Positions 12,506-25,914 of a stretch of 64,000 nt of DNA are shown here, in pieces. The number at the start of each line of letters is the position of its first letter. Position 1 is the first letter of the stretch. The notes below the pieces were generated by a model, which saw nothing but the letters and a program-made list of their open reading frames with translations, did no database searches and was not told the origin of the DNA. Location of the stretch: the NCBI GenBank assembly GCA_034509925.1, contig CM067529.1, forward strand, positions 2,704,501 through 2,768,500, in the 5' to 3' direction. The stretch comes from Hirudinaria manillensis. Its lineage: Eukaryota > Annelida > Clitellata > Hirudinida > Hirudinidae. A program made the position numbers and the translations under genes.

Positions 12506-13559
12506 GACGATCATAATGGATCATGATGATGAAGTTTTGAAAACGGGATGTCGTTAGCTTTCTAATCAATTAGAAGCAAAAAAAAACCAATCGTGGGAAG
12601 TTGCAATAGTTTTTGTTGTTGTTGTTATGGTTGATGATGATGAAGTTGTTGCTATTGTTGTTGCTGCTGCTGTTTTTGTTGTTATTGTTGTTGTTGCTTC
12701 ACGGTCAACTACGTCTTGCAACAACGACTTGCAACCAGTAATTGCACAATTAGGACTTCAACGAAAATCTAATTCAGGATAAAAAAAAAATGATCTTCGA
12801 ACAAAAAGTATCTGCAAATGATTGCCTAATCTTTTTTTCTACTCCTTCTTTTTCTTCTTCATTCATTCAATCACGTAAGTGCTTACGTGACCAACATCAT
12901 CAACTGCATTGGAGACGCAGAAAGAGAACCCACTAATAACCGTCACCCTAAGCTCTCGGGTGGGTAGACCAACTGACCACAAGAACTTCTGTCGCTGCAG
13001 TCGCTGACGATCGATCGTCGGGGCCGCCTTGGACGTCGCTTAACCTCCTCTCACTCTACCCCTCAGCATCCCTTGTAGTTGCCTCTATATCTCTGAGTCT
13101 TTCTGAAACTGATACTTTCGATGCTGCATGCCCTACGAGGTCGTAAATCCGTTTTCATTCGAATGCTCATCTTTTTTTTTATTGCCGCCTTTTGCCAACG
13201 ACGACGATGACGTTGACAACGACGGCTGTCGCTTTAAATCATTGCTAAGCGATGACTATTCGAGGCTCGAGGACCAGATTTGGATGATGAGGAAGAAGAG
13301 ATGATTCGATGATAGATTCTGAGCGAGTGGTGCCTGGGTGATGCTTGGGTAGTACTTGGGTGGCAAGAGGGGAGATTTGAGTAGAAAACCGACCCGCATC
13401 CTTGCAAGGGGAAACGGATGATGACTCAGCTCTATATCCGGAGCAGACAATAAATCAAAAAGGACCTGAGTCAATAATTTGAGCTTGAGATAATCAAAAA
13501 CAACTTATGAGTGCCGATCAAAAGTTATTGAATGCACTGATGGAAAGAAAAGAACGAGA

Positions 13560-13685
13560 GTGGTCGGATGGAAGGATGGATGAATGAACGGATGGATGGA
13601 CAGACGGACCGACGGACGGACGGATGAACGTACGGGCAGATGAACAGATGGGCAGATGGATGAGCAAACGAGTGGGAGGATGGAA
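13560..13685 (+). repeat. GGAT/GGAC tetranucleotide-derived repeat
   Basis: Degenerate GGATGGAC, GACGGACG and AGATGGGC units. It directly precedes the inverted repeat at 13691-13725. Confidence 0.8.
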
Positions 13686-13690
13686 GGCAA

Positions 13691-13725
13691 GGTTTCAGTC
13701 GGGGTTCACAACCCCGACTGACACC
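13691..13725. repeat. Near-perfect inverted repeat (hairpin)
   Basis: Two 16-nt arms, GGTTTCAGTCGGGGTT and AACCCCGACTGACACC, are separated by CAC. Twelve bases pair without a break next to the loop, followed by one mismatch and three more pairs. Confidence 0.9.
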
Positions 13726-13825
13726 TCTCCACACGTGCTTCTCCACTAGTAATTACAAACTCCAACCTAACTGGAAGCACACCTCGCCGGATCCACGCGA
13801 AGATGTTTTGCATGTCAACACGTCT

Positions 13826-13962
13826 CGATGATGATGATGATGATGATGTTGACGACGACGACGATGATGTTGACGACGACGACGATGATGATGATGATAA
13901 TGTTAATAAAGGCGGTTTTGGAGATGACGATGATAATGATGATGACGACGACGACGATGGTG
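13826..13962 (+). repeat. GAT/GAC triplet arrays
   Basis: Alternating blocks of (GAT)n and (GAC)n with GTT spacers. One frame reads as poly-Asp for more than 40 codons, but no gene context supports it. Confidence 0.9.
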
Positions 13963-14166
13963 ATTTCCTGTCACGTGTTCACTCCTTTGTTGATGATCCA
14001 GCAGACAGCTGTTGCATCCCCCTTTCCATCCTTCCTTCCTTCCTTTGCCAAGTGGAAAAGTTGTTACGATTGAAAATTAGATGGAAAGCACAGCGTGTTG
14101 CCATGACTCACGTTACGCATGGACGAACGCACGGATAGATGGACAGACGGATGAGTTGCTGGATGG

Positions 14167-14199
<33 letters not shown>

Positions 14200-14303
14200 A
14201 GAAACTTAGCTTGAAGAAGCAGTGATGCAGAACATCAATAACTTTCTCGGTTGATTGAAGAGGTTAAGGTTATCGGAGTTTCCGGATAAACATTTCAATC
14301 GCC

Positions 14304-14337
<34 letters not shown>

Positions 14338-14347
14338 GTTATTATTA

Positions 14348-14432
<85 letters not shown>
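14304..14432 (+). repeat. (ATT)n microsatellite
   Basis: About 43 ATT units with two interruptions, followed by more irregular ATT up to about 14500. Confidence 0.95.
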
Positions 14433-14436
<4 letters not shown>

Positions 14437-14660
14437 TAATAGAGATATTATTATTTTTATGAATATTAATATTATTATTATTATTATTTCTATTATTAAT
14501 GGCATTAATAAATATAAATAGATCGATGACATTGTTACTTGAGAGCCATTGAACACGTGACTGCAACGCGATCGTTGAGATTTCATATTTCAGCAGACGC
14601 TTTGAGAGTTGGCGGGAGATGAGCAGACATTCCACAGATTGGATTTCCGACACCACCAAC

Positions 14661-15660
14661 ATCGTCATCGTCATCATCATCATCTTCATCGTCGTCGTTG
14701 TCATCATCAGCATTACTATCGTCACCACTAACACCATCGTCATAGTTTTGGTCAATAGAAATATCATGTCCGAGATAACAGAGGTCTTAATAGACGTTCA
14801 GGAAGATGAGGTCAAAGATAAAGTATCGACGAGCAACAATCCACAATTCACAATCAACTGAAACTGTTCCTTGTTCCTCGGTGGAACTTTTTCTTGTTGC
14901 CCTCAGGGGATTTTGGAAGAGAAACGGCTGGAAAAGGCCGGAGAAGAGGGGGGGGGTCGGTCGTGGCTGTTGTTGTTGCAGCTGCTGCTGTAGTTATCTT
15001 ATCTAAAATGCCCGAGGAATTTCCTTAGTGAAACATCATTCGTTGGCAAAGAACGAATCTCAATTCGTACCTGGACACGATACATTAAAACGAACCCCTA
15101 CACCTAATGGAAATGGAAATTTTCAAGCAGCTCCGAGCAATCCTAACCGTCGCAGTCGTCGTCTTCATCATCGCATAACTTGGAAATGAAAGGTTTATGG
15201 AGCATCGGCGACCAGACAATGTCTTGTTTATGGGAGCCGATGAACTGACTCCTTGGTTGGATGACAACGAGGTACTTAAAGATGACGTGCCAATGATTGG
15301 GCATAATTGCAATCGTAAATAATTCAAGTCAACGCAAGTGAATTGTCTTCCTCCTCTTCCTCTTCCTCTTCCTCTTCCTCTTCTTCTTCTTTTAGTTATT
15401 TTCCTTCTTATCCTTATTGTTTTTATTCTTCACCAACACCATCACCATCATCATCATCATCATCAACGTTGATGTAATCATTATCATGATCACCATCAGC
15501 ATCGTTGTTACAATCATAATTATCATCATCATCATCATCAAACAGAAGTTTGAGAGAAAGTCATCGCTATAGCATTCATCCATCTATCTATCTATCCATC
15601 CCTCTAACAATTCATCCATCCCTCCATCCCTCCATCCTTCCTTCATCCATCCATCCCTCC
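14661..15660 (+). repeat. ATC, CCTCTT and CATC repeats
   Basis: (ATC/GTC)n at about 14661-14745, a CT-rich TTCCTC run at about 15346-15392, (ATC)n at about 15434-15540, and CATC/CCTC tetramers at about 15574-15660. The stretch between 14760 and 15340 is non-repetitive without a supported gene. Confidence 0.85.
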
Positions 15661-17992
15661 TTCCTCCAATCATCTATGCCTGATCTACGACATCCTATTC
15701 TTAATCCCGACTCTACATTCAACTTTCGACATGAAAGTCTTTGCCATTTTTTTCAGACCGCGGAATTCTTTTGGAGTCGAGTTAAAAATGGATTTTTTTT
15801 TAAATTTTTGTTAATTAAGAAGAAAATGTGCAAAATTCAAAACGACTTTCTTTATATTTCCGTTACAAAAAAAATTGCCAAAAATACCTCTAAAAAGATT
15901 GCCTCTGAAGCTCAAAAAGGCAAAGGAATCCCAGGAATGTCTTAGTAATAATCGAGAAGCTTTCTTTATGAATTTTTTTGGGCGTTTTTTTTTTGTCTTT
16001 GTAAATATTTTTTGTTTTATTCCGGCTTTTTTCCTTTTATTTATTTTTTGTATTTAAATTTTATTCTTTTTTTCGTCTTTTCTCAATTTCCTATGAATCA
16101 CGAGAATCCAAGCAAATGGCTGCAAATAAGGTGTCTGTTGAGTGCAAAACGTCTAATTTCTCAACTAATCCAGACATAAATTCACGTCTTGAAAGTACCA
16201 AGTTCTGCGATTCTTCTTCGTCGTCTTCGTCTTCCAATGGACAGCCATCTTTTTCTGGCTTCAAGCTTTAATGACTTAACCTTTGCCAATATCTTGAGGA
16301 ACGACCTTTTGTCAAACTTTGGCCAACTTTGTGCCGATTTTATGGTCGTTCTAAATAGGGTCTGTTAATTTTACGAGCCCATAACTCCATCGGAATTGAC
16401 ACAGTTTCGCAGAAGTTCAGAGAAACAAAACGCACCCACCCTCCATCTCAGTTTCCTTCTAATGGCAGGGGGAGGGGGGTTCTGCCCGTCCATTGGAAAT
16501 TATCACCCAGGATGACCTTTGACTTATCGGCTGAAACACAGTGATGAATGGATGGATGCAAGTCTGATGAATAGACGAGAGTCATTGGCTGAATGGAGGC
16601 TTTGGAAAAGGTTGCAATTATTTGAGATGCTATGGTTGGGCTGTCAGAACTCCACTATAATTTCATATTATCAACACCAGATTGGCCAAGAGTTCAAGCA
16701 TCTGTCGAGGCCAACAACAACTGTTATTGTTGTTGCTGTCGTCGTTGTTGGTGGTAGAATGTGGAGCAAGCAATTAACTATTATTGCCCAAACAACGAGT
16801 ATATCAACGTCAACAATACGTCAGCAACAAAACAAACACAGTCTCAACAAAAGACTACGACCAAGTAATAAATGCCTACCGGGTAATTTGAGGAAAGTTT
16901 TATTGTCGGGTTGTGGATGTTGCACATGTTGCATGTGTTGCACGTGTTGTTGTTCCTTACGCTTGTCATCATTTTATGGCCACCGCAGATGCAAACTCAT
17001 CAACTCCACTGAGGTCAGCCGGTCATCAGGTCATCAGGTCATCAGTCCTTTGTTTGTTTACTTTTCATTTCGTTTTATTATCTAGAATTTTAAAATAAAA
17101 TAAAATTTAAATACTTCGAACCCTGGGAATCTATATTTAGGGTTGCTATGATTGAATCATTAACGAGTATCCTGTTATGCAATTGGGCTTTAATTAAGTA
17201 AACAAACCAACCAATCAATCAATTGCCATGCTATATTTAGGAGTTGGGAATTTTTAATTAGTAGGGGTATGTCATGATTGGTCAGAACTGCCATCGTCTC
17301 CTCTACCTCAAGAGATCACGCTTGAACACAAATAACATCATTAATCACGACACCAACAATAAATAGTTGCTTCGAAATGCTTTAGTAATAAGCAATTACC
17401 AAAAAAATGTCAAAATCATCGACCAATTATGGCTGGTTAATAAATAACTGACGGCCAATTAAGTTCCGGCAATTAATTTGCATATTAATGAGGCCATTTC
17501 CATGACAACAACGCCTGGAACTGCCCCCCCAGGCTTCCAAACAAAGGACAAACATTCTTCAAAGTCCACGACCACTCAGGTGTCAGTCTCGAAGCCCGGG
17601 GAGGGGCAAAGCGGCCAGAAATTTGTGAATGGAAACCCCGGCGTAGAACCATTTCATTCATAAATTTCGATCTGACCGTTTCGAGATAATTCACCCCAGG
17701 TCACGTGTGATTGGCGGGAAACGAATTGGATAAGACCTCCAGTTTTGGATACCTCCTAAATAGTTGTAGATCGATTGACATCATTGTCGGGAGGTCACGT
17801 AAGGTCAAGTCGAAGGTCGTGCAACGACAAATGAATATTCAAATTAGCAGGCGCTCCACTATGCTAATTGGTCAGCGGGACGAGAAGATCGTGTGACCCG
17901 CATGACAGCTGATTATTTATTCATGAACCGATCCCGGTTTAATGAGATCTTAATTAGATTGAAATGCGGGAGGAAAGAAGACTTTTAATTAT

Positions 17993-17993
17993 G

Positions 17994-18028
<35 letters not shown>

Positions 18029-18110
18029 TTTTATAACATAATAATAATAATAATAATAATTTTTATAACATAATAATGATAATAATTTTTATAACTTAAT
18101 AATAATAATC
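17993..18110 (+). repeat. (AAT)n with a repeated TTTTTATAAC spacer
   Basis: Three AAT blocks, each followed by the same ATTTTTATAAC motif, making a higher-order repeat. Confidence 0.85.
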
Positions 18111-19109
18111 ATAATCATAGTCCTAACAAGTTCAACAACAATAATACTGATATTCATCATCATCGTCGTCTTCATCGTTGTGGACGAAGTGCTTCCCAAG
18201 TGGATGCCATCATGAATTGGATAAAAATCAATTAACTCAACAATCATACTCTTAACTGCTCCAAGACGTGGTACGAACACGCTTCTAGTCGGTCAGAATG
18301 TTCTTTGAAGTATCATGTACAGTTGAAATTGTTTTCTTAGCCACTCCTTTGAACTGGTCAGCTGCCACTAAAGAAACCTCTAAAGCTCTGAAGAGACTCG
18401 TGTGCCAGCATAATAAAGAGCGGAATCTAGAGAACAATGGCGAGTCACTCACTCACGGAGTCACGCGAACACGACCATTCCAGCTGTTACCATTGACAAC
18501 GGAGGTGGAAAATTAGCGTGCCATCTGTCGTTCTGCCGGGTGAAGTTGACGACATGTCGCTCAATTCCAGTTAAGTGGAATAAGCATCCGTTGTCATTAG
18601 CCTCTCGTCCCGTCTCTAAGGACGCTTGTCAACGGTGACGCAAGTTGGTTGATCGATTGCTGTTGATACATTCTGATTGAGTTTTGAGGTTGTTTCAATG
18701 TCGATTGATCTATAACTTCGTCATTGTCGAGTTACGGTAACACCTGTGACGTGACATCCTTGTTCAGGAAAATCATTATCATCGTTGTCGTCATCATCGT
18801 AGTCATCGTCAAAAGTCGTTGTGACGATCATCATAGGTCAGAGCGGTAGAATCATCTGGAAAATAAAAGGAAGCCATTTCATACCAGTCCATCCATCTCT
18901 TTAGATGACTATCGATGATATCGAGCGCGTTCATGCAAATGATGTTGTGTAATTATTATGCAATAATACAAACATCTCTCAAGGACCAGACTGGAGGAAT
19001 TTTTAAGCATCTTTTTCCATTTCTACGACTTTATCCATTTCAATCCTCCAAGAATTTCCAACGAGTCATTCCAGTTGAGCATCAACTCCAATGGATTCCG
19101 TGCTGAAAA

Positions 19110-19345
19110 CTTTCCCTTCATCATCACCATCACCACCATCATCACCGAGATCATCATCATCAGATTAGTCATTCCGTAATTGGATAAGTGGATAATTAAC
19201 GATCATCACGGACGCATCATTATGATTTAATAGTCAGATCATGATGATGTCATTAAATCTTCGGCCAAAAAAATCATCACTGTCATAGTCTTTATCATCA
19301 TCATCACCATCATCATCGTCGTCGTCATCGTCATCATCACCAGTA
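19110..19345 (+). repeat. ATC/ACC/GTC triplet repeats
   Basis: (ATC)n with ACC and GTC variants at about 19115-19165 and 19285-19345. Confidence 0.85.
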
Positions 19346-20327
19346 GCATTTTCTCTGCCTCTCGAGCGGGTATCCAGATTTGTGTATAAAAATTTGGATG
19401 AGAATGAAGTTGCTGCTAATTAAAATGAATTAATAGTAGCAATTATTAAAAATATTTATTATTATTATTATTAATATTAATTATTTTATTATTATCAATT
19501 AGGAACTAAAGTCAACTAGAAATGAATAATTGGAAAATCGATGAAAATGTTCATCTCGTGACGCGCATGGGAGCCAAGGACGTCTGATATCCCTGAGTCT
19601 TTTTTCACGAAACTGGTTTGCTTTGCGGGACCGGATTTCCCACGGAATAGGGAATTTTTCGGGCAAATAGTTCGTCGATGTTTGCGCCGAAACGCGCCAA
19701 TCCAGGCAGATGTCCAAAGGGAGAAACACGAGTGGGTTGGCAACGCACGGTTTCTTTTCGGGGGCCAAATGGGGCCAGCCACCATGGACTAGGAAGGTGG
19801 CCTTATATTGATCCACTGGGCTGAATCTCTATAGCGAAGCTGTGATAAACAGAATGATTACAAACGGATGATGTGCACTATGGGAGAATTATTAGTAATA
19901 AAAGTATTAGCTCATTATTAATAGACGTACTGATACTAGTATTATTATCGTTATTGTTCTTGTTACTATTTCAGAAATTATTTTATAAAATAGGAGAAAT
20001 TAATTTAATTACAAAATAATATTTACTATATTATTTACTATCACATAACCTTTAATATTAATTATAATATTGTTGTTATCATTGCTATGTTGTTAGTAAT
20101 TAACAACATCGCAATCCAATAAACGGTTTTTAAATAATAATATAAAAAAATTAACAATTATATTAATATAATATTTAATATAATAATACGTGTAATTTTG
20201 ATTCTAATAATATTAACATTAACGTATATACACATATTATATCTTACACTGAGTAACAAGAATAATTGTTATTAATCATTTATTGTAAAACCATTATCGC
20301 ATTATTATAATTATTCAATAATATTAA

Positions 20328-20328
20328 C

Positions 20329-20359
<31 letters not shown>

Positions 20360-20361
20360 TC

Positions 20362-20394
<33 letters not shown>

Positions 20395-20395
20395 T
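20328..20395 (+). repeat. (AAT)n microsatellite
   Basis: AAT units with one interruption, in a strongly AT-rich stretch (about 19840-20460). Confidence 0.9.
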
Positions 20396-23367
20396 AACTG
20401 TTAACAATAATAGTTATGATCCGTTTATAGCTTAATTTTAATTTGTTATCTCAGTCATAGCAATTAAAATGTGGCTCAGTGGTGGCTGACAAAACAAAGT
20501 TGATTTCGTTAATTCCTCTCTGGGCCATTCTCAGCTCTCTAGTTACAAGCACTTGCCTTCCTAACTCAAGGCTCTGTCCAGGTTAGTTTGAGAGACATTG
20601 AGTAGAAAGAGGAGAGTGGGGATAGTGAGTTGGGGAGAGAGAGGCAGGGTGCCAAAAAGTCAGTCCTAATAAGCGATCTTTGTATGCTTGCTTTCTTTCT
20701 CCTTCTTGGCATTCCTGATATTATATCGTTATTTATTTATTTAATTTATTTATTGTTATGTTTTCTTTTCAACATTAATTTTTATTCAATCTCTTGTGGC
20801 TGTCGTAAATTTTTATTTTAAAGATGTTTAAGAATAGTCACCGATTAGTCGGTGTTGTTATCAGGATGATTCCGACTTTTACTGAACAGCAACATGATTC
20901 ACGATTTATTCGCGTGGGGCAAACATTTACCTACGATCCTAGATCCCACGGACCTGGGGATGGGATTAGATCTCAGAAAGTGTGGTCGAAATGTTTGGCG
21001 ATGTTTCGTGATACCGAAACGTGTTTTGAAAACCAAGTTTCGGGTTCTGCCGGTGCCGCTGAATAAGCAAATCAGAAATTGTTTATTGTGGCAAGACCGT
21101 CGACTCCGTGCGTAGGAAAGTCACGAGTTTCAGGGTTCAAAGGGGGTCAAGAATGTGGCAGGGATAATTGCATGGAGTGACATGAAGCCCTTGTTTACCC
21201 AGCCAAGTGCTCGTCGGGTGGTCGGACTTGAAAACACGTGGGAAAACTTTCCAATCGATGTGGCACTTGAACGTGGACCCGAGCAGGACTTGGGTCGATA
21301 AGTCACAAACTAACTCCGTGTTATGCAAACTGACCGTGAAGTTGAGTGGTTGGCGTAGTCATTGACGCTACGATCTCCTCGTGAGATCATTAAAGTCTGT
21401 TTTCTCGTTTTACACTCGGTTAACAGATCGGAGTTGATTGGACGAATGGATGAATCATTTATTCTCTCTCTCGTTAGAGCTCTGGAAAGTCGAGTGACTG
21501 ATTGAAAAATGATTGAAACGAAATGGTTGGTTGCAGACGTCCGACGGTTGAGACTGAAACAATAGAACGATTTGATGTTCCAATTGATGACTTTGATGAA
21601 CCGATGTTTTCTCAAACCGACCGAACTTGGCTTGGGTCCAAATCTACTTTTCAAACTTGAGATCGTAGGACGTGCTAATCAGTATTACCAACTACCCGGT
21701 AGAATCATGGCCGACCCGACAGAGACACGCAAGCACAAACACAAACACAGACACCAGGGGAAATGCAAATTAAATACGTTACAGCTACACTGTTATTAAA
21801 AATAGAAATAAGCTGACATTTAGGCAGTCAGAAAGCAGGGTGTACGAGAGACATTAAAGTTTAATGGAGCCGTACATTAACCCCCCACCCACCTGTCATC
21901 CAATCCACCCAATCGTTCCCAAAATAAATCCACGAGACTGCCGCATTCCAAACCCGACATCAACCGTCCCTACTCTCATTCCACCCACCCACCAAAACCC
22001 AACCTCCTCAAAAAAAAGGAAAGAGAATAAAAGAGGGGAAACAAGAGATGAGTAGGAAAAGGGAGTGGCTTTTGAGTCTCAAGTCTTATCGAGGGCCTTC
22101 GAAATGAATAGACTTTCAACCAGGGTCCGCAGAGAGTTTCTTTGAAAGACTGAGTCAGTCTAAAACTAAAGCTAATGCTTAATGGCGTTGATCGATCAAA
22201 AGGAAATAATTATCGCTTAATTAGAATATCGTTGACCTCGTTTATCATGATTTTCAGTTTGTTTTGCTTCTTACGTTGTTGTGATGTCGTTGTGATGCTT
22301 TTATGGCGTCCGATGATTAATTTTCCCGAGAAGCAAACTCAAACAGAGACCTGATTATGCACAAATGATTTTATTGACATAACGATTAATAAGTTGCAAT
22401 TTAACTAGTAATTCAGTCGATAAACTGCACGTTCCTGTCACTGTCATTCGAGTCTCCATTTCGACTCGATCCTCGCTCGGCCACTTTCGTGAAAGGAAGT
22501 AAACAAACGAAGCGCAACAAACGCCTTTGGAGAAAAATGCTTTACAAGAGAAAAAATTGATTTTCAAAATAATTTCAACAAAAATAATATAAAAATAAAA
22601 TAATATTTACTAAATGTGTTCACAACAAAGTTCGTGTCGATGTCGTTACAAAAAAAGGTGATAATAATAATAAAAATAAAATGATTTCGTTCCCAATTCA
22701 TCGATACAATACGTGAGACCCGTGAATATTAAAAACAATACACAAATTATTCGCATATTCAATTCATAATTAACGGCATAATTACGGCCGACAATTCATC
22801 TCCAGCTGGAACTTCTGGACCGGAAACAAAGGAATAATCATAAATGAAAAATATTCTGACGACAATATGAATAGAATAAAATGAAAGGTCACCATATATA
22901 GATCAATAAATAAACACACGTTTATACATAGCGGTGAAACTGTCTCGGATTTTAACATCTCCACTTCAGCGGCACTCCCCTCTCTTTAATTCATTATCTC
23001 GCTCTTTCTTTCTATCTTTGTGTATCTCTCTTCACCCTTTCATCCACCAATCGTCCACCCTTGGGGGCGCTTTTGACCGTCTCTAGATCTGAAACAAAAC
23101 AAAGCAGAGGTTACCTAACGCAAGATCAATGAAGTTTACAGCAGACTGTGTTGATACTATAGCAGATGTTGAGTCAACAATGTTGATACAATCGTACAAT
23201 CGAACATCTATGAAAAGTTCCTTTCCTTAATAACCTCGCAACCCCCACCCACCACGATTCCCGGGTTAATTGGTGCTTTTGATATCAATCTCGATTGATA
23301 CGGCCAGTCGAATGCTTTCCGAGCCTGGGGATGTGCATTTAATGAGGAGCTAATGAACTGCGCCGGG

Positions 23368-23368
<1 letters not shown>

Positions 23369-23411
<43 letters not shown>

Positions 23412-23497
23412 TAATAATAATAATAATAACAATAATAATAATAATATAACAATAATAATAATAATAATAATAGTAACAATAATAATAGTAACAATCA
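23369..23497 (+). repeat. (AAT)n microsatellite with AAC interruptions
   Basis: About 40 AAT or AAC units. Confidence 0.95.
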
Positions 23498-24154
23498 GCG
23501 TCGTCATCTTCATCCTCTTTGCCATCTTGTATTTATGAGTTCACCAATCAATCCACCCAAATCCTGACTTTCACTCTCCTCTCATTCAATCATCCTCTCT
23601 TCTTCTTCCTCCTCCTCCTATCGGCTTATCTCCTTTTTATTCATCAGAGACCCATTCTCCGTCGTCTTAATAGGCAGGCCAGATATGAACTAATGAACCT
23701 TGGCTCTTGAAGAATGAAATGAAGTTCTTGTTGTTACTCTTGTTGTTGTTGCTGTTGTTGTAGCGTTGTTTGTTGACAAATAAATTTCAAGTTCAACAGC
23801 TTCTTGCTTCGAAAGTCAATCGACAACAACACCAACGACGTCGACGACTTTTCTGCGGGTTCAATAGGCTGAAGTTGGGTCAAAGGTCGACTCAATGAAT
23901 TTAGCAGGGTGGGGGTCATTATTTCCCAAGTGTAGACTAAGGAGGAGATTACGACAATGGCGACGAAGGCAATGATGATGATGATGATGAAGATAAGGAG
24001 ATGATAGTGATAGTGTGGTTGTGATGATGATGATGATGATGAAGTATTGAAACGAATGTGAAGTGCGGCGCCACGTCTTGATGACGTGAATGTGATTGGT
24101 CTTGAAAAGTTGGAAAGTCATGGACGGTTCGAGTGACACCCGTCAGGATAACGG

Positions 24155-24187
24155 TAACGATGACGACGACGACGACGACGATGGTAG

Positions 24188-24219
<32 letters not shown>

Positions 24220-25245
24220 GCGACGACGATGATCGCTTGTGATTATTAAAACATTCAGAAAGAACGGTTACTCGGGTTGAAACTTGATTTGGTGCAATCT
24301 TTCTAGCCTGGTCCTTTCGGACCTGTTTTTATGGCGCTTTTGCTTGCCTTTGAGTGGAATATTTGCGAAGCTAATTATTCTCAAATTGCCCTCATTCTAC
24401 ACGTTAACATACATTTTAAACAGCAAACGACAATTATAATATACGATACGATACAATTAAAACGTTGTTATTTTAATTATATAGAAAGAACGATTATATC
24501 CGAAAATATCCGAGCCAACGTTCAGACTACGAAATGCAAAAATGCGGATGAAAATCAAGCAAAAAGAAGCCATTCCTCACCATTCCATTTGGCGTAGTTC
24601 TCGGTTCACGTGTTCTTCTGCTTTTTGAGCGGGTAATAATCTACAATGAGAAAGGTCAAAGGTCATTTCTAGGTGTTATTTTCATGCTGGGCACACATCT
24701 TCAAAACCACTGAAGCGAGGCGGGCAAATGGCGGATTTAAACAATTGGCGCTAACAACGACAACAGCAACAACAACAACAACAATGCAGACACATTTAAG
24801 ACAAACTCGTTCAGTTTTTTTTTTAAACTATCTCTCTATCAATCGTTACGGAGACGATTATGATAACGATACTAAAGATGACATGAATATCATGATCATG
24901 CCATCTTCGTCGTTGTCACCATCATCATCATCATCGTCGTCCTCATCTTCGTCACGTGTTGTTGTTGTTGTTTACGATGATAATTTTCAACAGGCCCTTG
25001 CGCAATTGACGTGAGATAGACAGAGAACAAGGAGTGTATGCTCCTCGGAATTTCCATTGAAAGACGCAATCATTATCAAGACGGCCGTGGCGATAACCTG
25101 ACAGATTAACCTGGTCCGATGCCAGCTTACAGACCGAGGAACAGACTATCCATTGTATTGGTGATGATGACGATGATGGTGGTAGTGGTGATGATAATGA
25201 TGATGGCGATGATGTTGTTGTTGATGATGATGATGATGAAGACGA
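24155..25245 (+). repeat. GAC, GAT and ATC triplet clusters
   Basis: (GAC)n then (GAT)n at about 24155-24230, (ATC/GTC)n at about 24905-24950, and (GAT)n variants at about 25160-25245. No gene is supported between them. Confidence 0.85.
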
Positions 25246-25914
25246 TAGCGGCAATACTAATGATAGCTTCATCGAGACTAGGACGCGGCTAATGATGCAC
25301 GGTTCGCAGGCGACGATAATGACCCCGGGGGCAAAGGTCACGGGGAAGACAATCCAATTTGCGAGGTGCCAATCACAGCGACAGGCGATCAAACGTCCGG
25401 CCACGCGCTGGCATCGTTTTCCGGATTGCAGTCAATCACCAAGGCAACGAACAGACGCCACCGATCCGTCATCCCGCTAGGATTTTGGTTGCCAAGGGTT
25501 ACGGAATTCGGGCAGAAGAGTTTGGATCGTCATCGATTTGAATAGTCGTCCATATTTGTTTCTTTGGATGACCATCATCATCATCATCATCATCGTGATG
25601 ATCCATCGTCCCTACCCCTTTTCCATTTAGCGGAATCTGTAGCTTCACGTAACTATGGAAACCGTAGCAGAAAAAAAATTATTTCGGCCCAATTTTTAGG
25701 ACCCGAATCCGAAAATGCCGTTTGAAATGTCAACAACAATGACGGGCTTCAATAACAACAAGAGCGGCCGAAATCGAAGTTGCAACTTTAAAAGACAAAA
25801 AAAAAACGCCAACAATAACAACAATAAAAAGAAGAGAAATAGCAGCAACGACAATAGCAACAACAACAACAACATCAAGTACCCGCGAATGTGAATCTCT
25901 AGGAAATACGATGA

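Larger units (their letters stand above)
6538..25914. other. Gene-poor interval of about 19 kb between RMND5 and CDKN1
   Basis: No ORF here has splice signals plus recognisable protein content. Most long open frames are read-throughs of GAT, ATC, AAT or GGAT repeats. Non-repetitive, relatively GC-rich blocks without coding signal lie at about 12900-13150, 16400-17080, 17480-17930, 18290-18770, 19500-19830, 20830-21340 and 22060-22330; these are the places to look for enhancers or non-coding RNAs. The promoter of RMND5 should lie just above 6537, but I see no clear core element there. Confidence 0.6.

Noticed and set aside
16519..17085. 188-codon frame with a Cys-rich CC repeat
   Set aside because: It has no ATG at its start, and the Cys run comes from a TGTTGC repeat; no domain is recognisable.
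19499..19816. Two overlapping minus-strand frames of about 90-105 codons in a GC-richer block
   Set aside because: Neither resembles a protein and no splice sites frame them; more likely a non-coding unique block.
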